Assembly (NCBI GenBank): GCA_964597305.1
Contig: CAZQWU010000019.1
Span: 1 to 20,973, forward strand
Direction of reading: 5' to 3'
DNA length: 20,973 nucleotides
Source of the DNA: UBA7398 sp964597305
GTDB taxonomy: Bacteria > Actinomycetota > Actinomycetes > Nanopelagicales > Nanopelagicaceae
Shown here: positions 8,529-15,554 of the stretch, piece by piece
Layout of the letters: each line of letters opens with the position of its first letter
Numbering within the stretch: position 1 is the first letter of the stretch
Notes under the pieces: model-generated
Told to the model about the DNA's origin: nothing
The model's input: the letters and a program-made list of their open reading frames with translations, nothing else
Databases searched by the model: none
Translations under genes and position numbers: made by a program

Positions 8529-8744
8529 ATGAAACCTGAAATTCATCCGCACTATTCGGAGACTAAGGTGACGTGTGGTTGCGGTGAAACATTTACCACC
8601 AAGAGCACCGTTGCAAGCGGCTCACTCTTCGTTGAAGTCTGCTCTGTCTGTCACCCGTTTTACACCGGCAAGCAACGCATCCTTGATACTGGCGGTCGCG
8701 TCGCGAAGTTTGAAGAGAGATTTAAGAAGAAGACCGGTAAGTAG
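8529..8744 (+). CDS. rpmE: 50S ribosomal protein L31 (zinc-binding form)
   Basis: A 71-residue protein of the large ribosomal subunit. It has the L31 start (MKPEIHPHY) and the four zinc-ligand cysteines of the C+ form, C16 and C18 (CGC) and C38 and C41 (CSVC), followed by HPFYTGKQRILDTGGRV, the family signature, and a basic tail. Having the cysteines means it is the zinc-dependent paralogue; any zinc-independent copy would be elsewhere. AAGGAG ends 5 nt before the ATG. It sits between its own promoter and hairpin leader and a strong terminator, so it is probably also expressed alone, at a level different from rho and prfA. Confidence 0.97.
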   Translation: MKPEIHPHYSETKVTCGCGETFTTKSTVASGSLFVEVCSVCHPFYTGKQRILDTGGRVAKFEERFKKKTGK

Positions 8745-8751
8745 CTTTCAG

Positions 8752-8795
8752 AAAAAGACCGTTGCCACCACACTCACGGTGGCGCGGTCTTTTTT
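8752..8795 (+). terminator. intrinsic terminator after rpmE
   Basis: GACCG (8757-8761) pairs with CGGTC (8785-8789) and GCCACC (8764-8769) with GGTGGC (8778-8783), leaving a small TT/G internal loop and an 8-nt apical loop. Six T follow (8790-8795). Five A precede the stem, so the structure could also work on the other strand, though no gene ends there from that side. It is the only strong intrinsic terminator in the window and separates rpmE from prfA. Confidence 0.92.
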
Positions 8796-8837
8796 ATTTG
8801 TACCTGTTGTCAATGGAGATGAGCAAAATTCCAGAGA

Positions 8838-8861
8838 ATTACGTTAAAAGTATTACGTTAA
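8838..8861 (+). repeat. ATTACGTTAA direct repeat upstream of prfA
   Basis: The 10-mer ATTACGTTAA occurs at 8838-8847 and 8852-8861, 14 nt apart start to start, just before the prfA Shine-Dalgarno (AGAGGAGA, 8863-8870). A promoter for prfA must lie in 8796-8862 if the terminator is efficient. TTGTCA (8807-8812) is a possible -35, but no good -10 is at the right distance. The repeat could be a binding site or chance in A/T-rich sequence. Confidence 0.4.
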
Positions 8862-8874
8862 GAGAGGAGATGGC

Positions 8875-9963
8875 ATGAGCGAGGATAAGCGGTTTGCAAA
8901 AATGCCAGAGATTCTCAAAGAGTATGAAGATTTAGAAGCTCAGATGGCTGACCCTTCGATTCACGCCGATCAGGGTAAAGCGCGCCAATTAGGAAAGCGT
9001 TACGCTCAACTTGGTCCGGTTATCGCCGGCTATCGCGCATGGAAATCGGCGAGCGATGACCTTACTGCTGCCCAAGAATTTGCCGAATCAGATCCAGAGT
9101 TTGCACGTGAATTACCAGAACTTCAGAAAATCGTTGATGAAACATCACTAGTCCTGGAAGACCTATTACTTCCACGTGATCCCAACGATGACCGTGACGT
9201 TATTTTAGAAATTAAAGCGGGTGCCGGTGGCGATGAATCAGCCCTCTTTGCTGGTGATTTGTTACGAATGTATTTGCGCTACGCTGAAAAACAAGGATGG
9301 AAAACCGAAGTTATCGATGCAACCGAAAGTGATCTTGGTGGATACAAAGACATTTCAGTTGCGGTGAAATCACGTGGCGCTCCACAACCGGGACGAGCAC
9401 CGTTTGCAAAACTCAAATTTGAAGGCGGAGTACATCGCGTGCAACGCGTTCCGGAAACAGAATCACAAGGCCGAATTCATACGTCGGCTGCCGGAGTCCT
9501 CGTGCTCCCCGAAGCTGAGGAAATTGATGTCGAAATCAATATGAACGATTTACGGATTGACGTGTATCGATCTTCCGGGCCAGGTGGCCAGAGCGTGAAT
9601 ACAACTGATTCTGCGGTTCGTATTACCCACGTGCCAACAGGAATCGTTGTCTCGTGCCAGAACGAGAAGAGCCAATTGCAAAATAAAGAATCGGCGCTGC
9701 GCATTTTGCGCGCACGAATGCTCGCAGCAGCGCAAGAAGCAGCAGATGCTGAAGCAGCGGCAACTCGAAAAAGCCAAGTTCGCACCGTGGACCGGAGTGA
9801 GCGAATTCGTACTTATAACTTTCCAGAAAATCGATTAAGCGATCACCGAGTAAATTACAAGGCAAATAATCTTGATGCAGTACTCAATGGCGAATTAGAG
9901 CCTGTCATCCAAGCGTTGCTTGAGGCAGATAAAGCTGAGAAACTCGCTGCAGCAGAGGCTTAA
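8875..9963 (+). CDS. prfA: peptide chain release factor 1
   Basis: RF1 ends translation at UAA and UAG and triggers hydrolysis of peptidyl-tRNA. The 362-residue length is normal. The codon-reading tripeptide is PET (193-195) within RVQRVPETESQGRIHTSA, the RF1 type of motif rather than the SPF of RF2. The catalytic GGQ is at 237-239 in SSGPGGQSVNTTDSAVR, with Q239 the residue normally methylated by PrmC, whose gene is next. The C-terminal YNFPENRLSDHRVN motif is also typical. AGAGGAGA gives a good Shine-Dalgarno 4 nt before the ATG. The TAA stop abuts the prmC GTG directly. Confidence 0.97.
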   Translation: MSEDKRFAKMPEILKEYEDLEAQMADPSIHADQGKARQLGKRYAQLGPVIAGYRAWKSASDDLTAAQEFAESDPEFARELPELQKIVDETSLVLEDLLLPRDPNDDRDVILEIKAGAGGDESALFAGDLLRMYLRYAEKQGWKTEVIDATESDLGGYKDISVAVKSRGAPQPGRAPFAKLKFEGGVHRVQRVPETESQGRIHTSAAGVLVLPEAEEIDVEINMNDLRIDVYRSSGPGGQSVNTTDSAVRITHVPTGIVVSCQNEKSQLQNKESALRILRARMLAAAQEAADAEAAATRKSQVRTVDRSERIRTYNFPENRLSDHRVNYKANNLDAVLNGELEPVIQALLEADKAEKLAAAEA

Positions 9964-10851
9964 GTGGCAAACGTTCGAGAGATAGTTTTGGCTGGCAAAG
10001 CGCAATTACAAGCAAACGCTATTTCCGATATTGATGCTGAAATTTTTATTGCCCATGTACTTGGTGTCAGTCGTAAAGAACTCCATTCATTTCCTAGCGA
10101 TTTACCCGAAGAAGATTTTCTTGATGTAAAACGAGATTTTCAATCCCTGATCACGCAAAGAATTAATGGTGTGCCGACGTATTACCTCGTGGGTGAAGCA
10201 CCATTTCGATACCTTGTTCTCGATGTCGGCCCAGGAGTTCTCATACCGCGTCCGGAAACAGAATTACTCGTTGATGCTGCGCTCCGCGAAGTAAAACGAA
10301 TTCACGGAGAAAATCAGCGAAGAGTGAGCGTGGTGGATTTAGGCGCTGGTAGTGGTGCCATAGCAATTTCCATTGCGTGGGAGGCGCAACAGCATGGATT
10401 GCCAGTTACGGTCGTCGCTGTAGAAAATTCATCGGAGGCACTATCGTGGCTTCAGCGCAACATTCAAAAATATGATGTTGAGATTCGAGTTGTTCAGGCT
10501 GATGTTGGGGCAGCTTTAGCAGATGTCTCATGCGACATTGTTATTACAAATCCACCGTATATTCCCGATACTGCCGATTTACCGAGTGATGTTCGTCGCG
10601 AACCAGCATATGCGCTCTTTGGTGGCAAGGATGGAAGTCAAGTACCACAGTATTTTGTAGAGGCGGCAGCTCGACTTCTTAAACCTGGCGGATTACTTCT
10701 TATTGAACATTTTGAAACTCACCATACAATCCTCGCTCGTTTCATGAAAAAATCTTTTACTGACATTGTTCTTCATCATGATTTAGCTAACCGACCGCGC
10801 TGGACAAGCGCTCGTCGTAGCGAGGAAGATCGCCATGGCGCGCACCATTGA
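9964..10851 (+). CDS. prmC: release factor glutamine methyltransferase
   Basis: This SAM-dependent enzyme methylates the GGQ glutamine of release factors, including the product of the gene just upstream. The 295 residues have an N-terminal helical domain (about 1-85) and a Rossmann methyltransferase domain with the SAM-binding VVDLGAGSGAIAISIA (about 123-138). The N5-glutamine methylase signature NPPYIP is at 196-201. LIPRPETELLVDAAL just before the SAM loop is also typical of PrmC/HemK. The start is GTG at 9964, directly after the prfA stop; a purine run AGAGG precedes it inside prfA. Its 3' end overlaps the next gene by 17 nt. Confidence 0.95.
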   Translation: MANVREIVLAGKAQLQANAISDIDAEIFIAHVLGVSRKELHSFPSDLPEEDFLDVKRDFQSLITQRINGVPTYYLVGEAPFRYLVLDVGPGVLIPRPETELLVDAALREVKRIHGENQRRVSVVDLGAGSGAIAISIAWEAQQHGLPVTVVAVENSSEALSWLQRNIQKYDVEIRVVQADVGAALADVSCDIVITNPPYIPDTADLPSDVRREPAYALFGGKDGSQVPQYFVEAAARLLKPGGLLLIEHFETHHTILARFMKKSFTDIVLHHDLANRPRWTSARRSEEDRHGAHH

Positions 10852-11509
10852 CATTAAGCAAGGTCCGCGTGCGCGATTGGAGAGCCCATTAAAAAAAGCG
10901 CTCTCATTACTACGCGACGGAAAAATAATTATTGCTCCCGCGGAAAGTGCTTATGTGTTAGTCGCTGATGCATTTCACCATGAAGCGATCCGACAGATAC
11001 ATGAAATGCGAGCGGATGCACCAGGAACTGCGTGTCAGGTGATGGTGGGTACGGCCTCAACGGCTGCCGGAGTCTCTATCGATTTCACTCGCTATGCAGC
11101 GCCTTTTGCAGAGGAATTTTGGCCAGGACTTTTAACAATAAACATTGCAGTGCAAAAAGGTTTGACGTGGGATTTAGGAGATGCACGGTCACTCGGAATT
11201 GTTTCACTTCGAGTTCCTCACAGTAGATTTCTTCGTGAATTAGCTGATCAGTGCGGACCACTCGCAGTTGCGAGCGCCAATAGCGCTGGCGGGGAGCTAC
11301 GTCGATCTCTGCGCACATTGTCACTCTCGGATTCACAGATTGCTGCGAAGTTTTCCGCGGGAACGCTCCCGCGTGGCGAGGTGTCAACCGTGATTTCAAT
11401 CAAGAACGGCGAGGTAGTGATGGTTCGCGAAGGCGCTATCTCACTTACTGAGTTACAGCGCGTGAATCCATCGGTTCGAGCTGCTGAAAATAATGAGCCC
11501 GCGTCGTAG
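10835..11509 (+). CDS. YrdC/Sua5/YwlC-family protein, threonylcarbamoyl-AMP synthase homologue with divergent motifs
   Basis: Family members make L-threonylcarbamoyladenylate from threonine, bicarbonate and ATP for the t6A base of ANN-reading tRNAs. The 224 residues align along the whole YrdC fold: FWPGLLTINI (95-104), WDLGDAR (112-118), SLRVPHSRF (124-132), ASANSAGG (146-153) and a late STVISI. Position after prmC is also where actinobacterial Sua5 is found. However, the usual PT[D/E]TVYG reads PAESAYV (35-41), and the ATP-binding K-x-R region reads EMRADAPGTA (57-66), without the lysine-x-arginine pair. Activity is therefore uncertain and no symbol is given. GAGGAAG (10822-10828) supports the ATG at 10835 despite the 17-nt overlap. 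Confidence 0.8.
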   Translation: MARTIDIKQGPRARLESPLKKALSLLRDGKIIIAPAESAYVLVADAFHHEAIRQIHEMRADAPGTACQVMVGTASTAAGVSIDFTRYAAPFAEEFWPGLLTINIAVQKGLTWDLGDARSLGIVSLRVPHSRFLRELADQCGPLAVASANSAGGELRRSLRTLSLSDSQIAAKFSAGTLPRGEVSTVISIKNGEVVMVREGAISLTELQRVNPSVRAAENNEPAS

Positions 11510-11518
11510 GCTTACGGC

Positions 11519-12778
11519 ATGACTTTCTTCGGACCAGATTTTGAACAACTTCAAAAACAAGACCCAGATATTGCAGCGGTATTACTCTCCGAATTAGCGC
11601 GACAACGGAAAAATCTACAACTTATCGCTAGTGAAAATTTCACTTCACCAGCAGTTCTTGCAGCGCTAGGTTCAACGCTATCGAATAAATATGCGGAGGG
11701 TTATCCGGGCAAGCGCTATTACGGTGGTTGTGAAGAGGTCGATAAGGTAGAAATTATTGGTATTGAACGCGCTAAGGCGCTCTTTGGCGCAGAACATGCA
11801 AATTTACAACCACACTCTGGCGCGAGTGCAAATGTTGCGGTGTATCAAGCTTTTACTAAACCAGGTGACACGGTGTTGGCGATGTCACTTCCACATGGCG
11901 GACATCTCACACACGGTTCAAAAGTTAATTTCTCTGGCAAGTGGTTCACGATTGCTTCATATGGGGTTCGCCAAGATAACGAACTTATTGATTACGATGA
12001 GTTGCGATCACTTGCGCATCAACATAAGCCAAAGATGATTTGTACTGGCGCTACCGCCTATCCATCCCTCATTGATTTCAAAACGGTCCGTGATATTTGC
12101 GATGAAGTTGGCGCAATTATGTGGGTTGATGCTGCGCACTTCATTGGACTTGTTGCTGGTAAGGCAATTCCTTCACCAGTTCCTTATGCTGACGTGGTTT
12201 CTTTTACTACTCACAAAGTGCTTCGTGGCCCACGTGGCGGAATGATTTTAAGTAAAGCAGAACATGCAGCAGCGATTGATAAAGCGGTGTTCCCTGGTAT
12301 GCAAGGCGGCCCCATCATGAGCGCAGTTGCTGGAAAAGCTATTGCGTTGAAAGAGTGCGCCACCCCGGAATATCAAGCGTATGCAAAGAAAGTAATTAGC
12401 AACTGCCAAGTACTTGCCTCTTCGCTAGAAAAAGAGGGGATGCGCGCAGTATCAGGTGGAACACAAACTCATTTAGCGTTGATTGATATCCGTAAAACTG
12501 GCGTGACAGGCAAAGTAGCTGATGAACGATGCGGTGCGTCAGGTATTACATTAAATAAGAATTCGATTCCTTACGATCCAGAAACGCCTGCAGTGACCAG
12601 TGGTATTCGCGTAGGTACTGCAGCGATTACTACCCAAGGGATGGGTGAATCCGAAATGCCTCAGATCGCCTCATTTATTGCCCGCGCTATACGTGATGGT
12701 GGCGATCCTGCTGCCGCATCTGCGATTCAACGTGAAGTCCACGATTTCACTGCGAAGTTTCCAGTGTATAAACGATAA
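11519..12778 (+). CDS. glyA: serine hydroxymethyltransferase
   Basis: A PLP enzyme that interconverts serine and glycine while loading a one-carbon unit on tetrahydrofolate. The 419 residues are the usual length and show NLQLIASENFTSPAVLAALGS near the N-terminus, the EGYPGKRYYGGCE loop, LQPHSGASANVAVY, and the Schiff-base lysine in TTHKVLRGPRGGM (K233). The common sequence has TLRGPRGG after the lysine, so V for T is a mild change. AVTSGIRVGTAAITTQGM near the C-terminus is also diagnostic. The ATG lies 9 nt after the previous stop with no clear Shine-Dalgarno. The gene is not part of this cluster in M. tuberculosis as I recall it, but is in Streptomyces. Confidence 0.96.
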   Translation: MTFFGPDFEQLQKQDPDIAAVLLSELARQRKNLQLIASENFTSPAVLAALGSTLSNKYAEGYPGKRYYGGCEEVDKVEIIGIERAKALFGAEHANLQPHSGASANVAVYQAFTKPGDTVLAMSLPHGGHLTHGSKVNFSGKWFTIASYGVRQDNELIDYDELRSLAHQHKPKMICTGATAYPSLIDFKTVRDICDEVGAIMWVDAAHFIGLVAGKAIPSPVPYADVVSFTTHKVLRGPRGGMILSKAEHAAAIDKAVFPGMQGGPIMSAVAGKAIALKECATPEYQAYAKKVISNCQVLASSLEKEGMRAVSGGTQTHLALIDIRKTGVTGKVADERCGASGITLNKNSIPYDPETPAVTSGIRVGTAAITTQGMGESEMPQIASFIARAIRDGGDPAAASAIQREVHDFTAKFPVYKR

Positions 12779-12792
12779 AGATTTCTATCGTG

Positions 12793-12807
12793 GTGAATGT
12801 AATTCAC
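12793..12807. promoter_or_regulatory. short inverted repeat between glyA and the wecA-like gene
   Basis: GTGAAT-GTA-ATTCAC is a perfect 6-bp inverted repeat with a 3-nt centre in the 48-nt glyA-wecA gap. No T run follows, so it is not a terminator. It could be a small operator or an RNA hairpin just ahead of the Shine-Dalgarno (GAAGGTG, about 12812-12818). One such palindrome can also occur by chance. Confidence 0.35.
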
Positions 12808-12826
12808 ATCCGAAGGTGCAGTTAAC

Positions 12827-13927
12827 GTGCGCGAATATCTCTTAACCGGCCTCATCGCAGCTGGCTTGTGTTACGTCATAACCCCATTCATTCGCAATAT
12901 GGCAATTCGCTTTAACGCTATTGCAGATGTTCGCGAACGCGATATTCATAGCGTGAGTACGCCGCGTTGGGGTGGTGTCTCCATGTGGCTGGCAATGGGA
13001 CTGACCTTGCTCTTTGCACACAATTTGCGATTGGTAGGCCGTGCGTATTCACGAGAGTTGTTTGGAATTTTTCTCGCAGGAACATTTGTTTTGATTCTCG
13101 GTGCACTCGACGATAAATATGAATTAGATGCAGTAACTAAATTGGCAGGGCAAGCGCTCGCTGCGGGAATTCTTTTAATTAATGGTGTACAAGTTTTATG
13201 GCTGCCGATCAATGGCGTTTTAATTTTACCGGCAAATATTGGGCAATTGCTCACCGTGGTCATCGTTGTCGTCATTATTAATGCAGTGAATTTCATTGAC
13301 GGTCTTGATGGACTTGCCGTTGGTGTCGTTGCAATTTCGGCAAGTTGTTTTTTTGCATTCTCGTATTTATTGGCAGTCCTCAATGGATTTACTCGCGCAG
13401 GTGCACCATCGCTGATGACCATTATCTTGGTGGGTATGTGTGTAGGGTTTTTTGCTCATAACGCCTATCCCGCACGGATGTTTATGGGGGATTCTGGTTC
13501 GATGTTGTTGGGATTAGTTTTGGCAGCCTCTGCAATCACATTAACCGGTCAGATAGATGCCAACGCGTTGTCGGAAGAGAGTTCTGGTTCGCGGTTAATC
13601 CCATTATTGCTTCCGTTTGCCGTACTTGCGATCCCTTTATTAGATCTCCTCTGGGCAGTAATTCGCCGTTTCCGCTCAGGTAAATCACCGTTTGCGCCAG
13701 ATAAATTACATCTCCACCATCGATTATTAGATACGGGAAATTCTCAAACACGCACTGCAGTTGTTTTATATTTATGGACCGCAACTTTTGCAGTCCCTGT
13801 GACCATTGCTGCATTTGCACCGCTCTGGATTGCGTTAAGCGTCGGTGGGGTGTTGTTGGCGCTTTCGTATTTTTCTCGTCATCGGGCGGAAAACCTAACA
13901 AAGGAATTTACTCACCATGAACGATGA
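12827..13927 (+). CDS. wecA: polyprenyl-phosphate GlcNAc-1-phosphate transferase (WecA/TagO type)
   Basis: It moves a sugar phosphate, usually GlcNAc-1-P, from UDP-sugar to undecaprenyl or decaprenyl phosphate in the membrane, starting a cell-wall or surface glycan linkage unit. The 366-residue protein is mostly hydrophobic helices, about 10 or 11. It has the family motifs DDKYELD (D95, D96), NFIDGLDGLA (155-164), MGDSGSMLLG (D222) and KLHLHHRLLD (H295, H297, H298), the last one typical of GlcNAc-type enzymes rather than MraY. The start is GTG at 12827 with GAAGGTG upstream. Its end overlaps atpI by 11 nt. In mycobacteria the equivalent gene (Rv1302) sits at the same place before atpB. The exact sugar is inferred from family only. 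Confidence 0.88.
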   Translation: MREYLLTGLIAAGLCYVITPFIRNMAIRFNAIADVRERDIHSVSTPRWGGVSMWLAMGLTLLFAHNLRLVGRAYSRELFGIFLAGTFVLILGALDDKYELDAVTKLAGQALAAGILLINGVQVLWLPINGVLILPANIGQLLTVVIVVVIINAVNFIDGLDGLAVGVVAISASCFFAFSYLLAVLNGFTRAGAPSLMTIILVGMCVGFFAHNAYPARMFMGDSGSMLLGLVLAASAITLTGQIDANALSEESSGSRLIPLLLPFAVLAIPLLDLLWAVIRRFRSGKSPFAPDKLHLHHRLLDTGNSQTRTAVVLYLWTATFAVPVTIAAFAPLWIALSVGGVLLALSYFSRHRAENLTKEFTHHER

Positions 13928-14333
13928 CACTTCAGTAGAACTTCAATTGTGGAAAGGGGGAATATTCCCCACGCTCGTTGTCGGCGTGATAGGAAATATC
14001 GTTGCTTATGTCCTCCGCGGATCGGCGGGTTTAACAGCTGGATTATTCTCACTCATCATTGTTATTTTGTTTTTTGCCGTTCATCTCGCTATCGCCACGA
14101 TCTCAAAAAATCTTGAACCGATGATGGTGATGGTGTTAGCAATGGCGTCATATTTGATTAAGGTAACTGTGATGGGAACATTTCTCATTATTATGATGAA
14201 ATTAACCAATCCAACATTTCTGGATCGCCCAACGTTTGCTGTCATGGCTATTGCAATTACCTCAGCGTGGCTTGCGGGAGAGATTCGAGCATTTCTTGCG
14301 CTTAAACTTGTACTCCAGACAAAGAAAGATTAA
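13917..14333 (+). CDS. atpI: AtpI-like membrane protein of the ATP synthase operon
   Basis: A 138-residue protein with four predicted membrane helices: about 16-34, 40-61, 67-92 and 104-128. It has no sequence motif I can assign to a catalytic role. AtpI-family proteins are linked to assembly or stability of the c ring and are not part of the finished enzyme. The call rests on topology, size and position directly before atpB; M. tuberculosis has a similar small membrane protein (Rv1303) at this site. The ATG overlaps the wecA-like gene by 11 nt, with AAGGA at 13901-13905 as the ribosome site. Helix ends are by eye. Confidence 0.7.
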   Translation: MNDDTSVELQLWKGGIFPTLVVGVIGNIVAYVLRGSAGLTAGLFSLIIVILFFAVHLAIATISKNLEPMMVMVLAMASYLIKVTVMGTFLIIMMKLTNPTFLDRPTFAVMAIAITSAWLAGEIRAFLALKLVLQTKKD

Positions 14334-14343
14334 GTTAACGAAT

Positions 14344-14598
14344 ATGATGAGCCAAGCTAAAAATTCTTCAGACGGAAATTCTTCCGGCAGTAACTCATCC
14401 GGCAAGAAAAGACCCGTCAATGATGATGGGGTCTTCTGGTCCATTGTGGGTTACCTCATCTCGGGCTTCTTAATTTGGGGTGGAATCGGCTACTTTGCTG
14501 ATCGATTCTTTAAAACGACGGTTCTCCTGCCAGTCGGGCTCCTGATTGGAATGAGTGCAGCCCTCTATCTCGTCTGGCTCCGCTTCATCAAGGAGTAA
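14344..14598 (+). CDS. small two-helix membrane protein, AtpZ-like
   Basis: An 84-residue protein that starts at tandem ATG codons (14344 and 14347), 10 nt after the atpI stop; the frame is open further upstream, but that part lies inside atpI and is not expected to be coding. The N-terminus is a Ser/Asn/Gly-rich, low-complexity hydrophilic segment (about 5-26). Two membrane helices follow (about 32-53 and 60-78), with GYLISGFLIWGGIGYFADR between. The helical pair with a G-rich turn and a tryptophan-basic end resembles AtpZ-type (DUF/AtpI-superfamily) proteins found before atpB. Its function is not clear; assembly or divalent-ion transport roles have been proposed for relatives. The Shine-Dalgarno is weak. 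Confidence 0.65.
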   Translation: MMSQAKNSSDGNSSGSNSSGKKRPVNDDGVFWSIVGYLISGFLIWGGIGYFADRFFKTTVLLPVGLLIGMSAALYLVWLRFIKE

Positions 14599-14620
14599 TA
14601 CTCCTCACGGATTTTCGAGT

Positions 14621-14649
14621 TTGGCTGGTCAGGCCTTTTTGACTAGGTT
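14621..14649 (+). promoter_or_regulatory. candidate promoter for the atpB-E-F-H-A-G-D genes
   Basis: TTGGCT (14621-14626) and TAGGTT (14644-14649) are exactly 17 nt apart, with the start expected near 14656 and about 42 nt of leader. This is the best-spaced -35/-10 pair in the window. It would let the ATP synthase genes be transcribed more strongly than wecA, atpI and the AtpZ-like gene upstream. A short AGGAG/CTCCT inverted repeat (14591-14605) spans the preceding stop codon. Confidence 0.55.
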
Positions 14650-14697
14650 TGGGCGCGTAATTCAGGCTTCCCACGTCCACTCAATGGAGTCTTACTG

Positions 14698-15477
14698 GTG
14701 ATTTTGCTCGAGGGTAGTGAAGGCGGGTTCACGCCTCCCAGCGCGAAAGACTTTGAATTTGCACCCATTTGGGGAAATTCCATTCTCGCAACAAAGCCAG
14801 TACTTATGGTCGGACTCTCCGTTGTCATCGTTGCAACATTTTTTATTATTTCTGCGCGAAAAGCCGCCATCGTTCCATCGCGACTTCAATTTGTCGGTGA
14901 AGGTATTTACGGTTTTGTTCGAAAGTCACTTGGTGAAGAAGTTATCGGCCATGAATTTCAACGATTCATGCCATTTCTCTTCACTGTTTTTACTTTTATT
15001 CTGACCAATAACTGGTTTGGCTTTATTCCATTTCTTCAATTTCCCACTATGTCGCATATTGGCTTTCCATTATCAATCACCATATTTACCTACTTGGTGT
15101 ACCACTACACAGCGGTCAAACACCAAGGATTTGTTCCGTACATGAAACACGTTCTCTTTATGCCAGGAGTTCCTAAACCGGTCTATGTGATTCTGACGCC
15201 GATTGAATTTGCTACCTATTTCATAGTCCGACCTTTGACGCTCACCATGCGTCTTTTTGCCAATATGTTTGCCGGCCATCTTTTGTTACTTGTTTTCATA
15301 CTCGGCGGGGAACATCTCATTATGAGTGGCGCGTTACTCAAAGTTTTTGGTGTGGGTTCTTTTGCAATGTCCATCGTGCTTTCATTTTTTGAGTTCGGTG
15401 TGCAAGCGCTTCAGGCTTACATCTTTACCCTATTAACCTCGTTATATATCGCTGGGGCGGTCGCTGACGAGCACTAG
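14698..15477 (+). CDS. atpB: ATP synthase Fo subunit a
   Basis: Subunit a forms the two proton half-channels against the c ring in the cytoplasmic membrane. The 259 residues contain about six hydrophobic helices. The essential arginine lies in RPLTLTMRLFANMFAGH (R185, equal in role to E. coli R210), with the conserved N and G/H on the same helix. The C-terminal helix ends FGVQALQAYIFTLLTSLYI, where the Q-x-x-x-F-x-x-L pattern is typical. The start is GTG at 14698, with TGGAG (14685-14689) 8 nt upstream. It lies 99 nt after the AtpZ-like gene and is followed by a 77-nt structured spacer before atpE. Confidence 0.96.
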   Translation: MILLEGSEGGFTPPSAKDFEFAPIWGNSILATKPVLMVGLSVVIVATFFIISARKAAIVPSRLQFVGEGIYGFVRKSLGEEVIGHEFQRFMPFLFTVFTFILTNNWFGFIPFLQFPTMSHIGFPLSITIFTYLVYHYTAVKHQGFVPYMKHVLFMPGVPKPVYVILTPIEFATYFIVRPLTLTMRLFANMFAGHLLLLVFILGGEHLIMSGALLKVFGVGSFAMSIVLSFFEFGVQALQAYIFTLLTSLYIAGAVADEH

Positions 15478-15498
15478 AGAACGGAACTACCCCTAGGT

Positions 15499-15522
15499 TT
15501 GGCCAGACGCCCGTTTGGTCAA
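15499..15522 (+). ncRNA. hairpin in the atpB-atpE spacer
   Basis: TTGGCCAGAC (15499-15508) pairs over all 10 bases with GTTTGGTCAA (15513-15522), with two G-U pairs and a GCCC tetraloop. No T run follows, so it is not an intrinsic terminator. It lies 21 nt after the atpB stop and 32 nt before the atpE ATG. Subunit c is needed in about ten copies per enzyme, so a hairpin that protects or marks the atpE part of the mRNA would make sense; this role is inferred. Confidence 0.6.
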
Positions 15523-15528
15523 TGTGTG

Positions 15529-15554
15529 AAAGAGAAGAAAGAGAAGGAAAAGAA
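15529..15554 (+). promoter_or_regulatory. purine-rich translation-initiation tract of atpE
   Basis: AAAGAGAAG occurs twice in tandem (15529-15537, 15538-15546) and is followed by GAAAAGAA up to the ATG at 15555. The whole 26-nt tract contains no C or T. AAGGA (15545-15549) can serve as the Shine-Dalgarno. Placed after a hairpin, the tract should be unpaired and easily bound by ribosomes. The frame is open through it, but the conserved c-subunit start fixes the ATG at 15555. Confidence 0.6.

Noticed and set aside
9451..9459. PET in place of the PVT or PAT codon-reading tripeptide in RF1
   Set aside because: The middle position of this RF1 motif varies; I recall PET in Bacillus RF1, so this does not point to altered stop-codon reading.
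12946..13422. A 158-codon open frame on the minus strand inside the wecA-like gene
   Set aside because: It lies wholly within a gene with clear family motifs, has no ribosome site and its residues show no domain; it is a frame shadow.
14236..14343. N-terminal extension of the AtpZ-like frame into atpI
   Set aside because: It would overlap atpI by nearly 100 nt, and tandem ATG codons just after the atpI stop give a protein of the normal size.
14591..14605. AGGAG-TAATA-CTCCT inverted repeat at the AtpZ-like stop as a terminator
   Set aside because: The stem is only 5 bp and is not followed by a T run.
14621..14640. TTGGCTGGTCAGGCCTTTTT as an intrinsic terminator before atpB
   Set aside because: The possible stem has only 3-4 pairs; the same bases fit much better as the -35 and spacer of a promoter.
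15522..15554. Upstream ATG giving subunit c eleven extra charged residues
   Set aside because: The added residues are only the translation of a purine-rich leader and would put a strongly charged end before the membrane helix; AAGGA sits correctly for the ATG at 15555.
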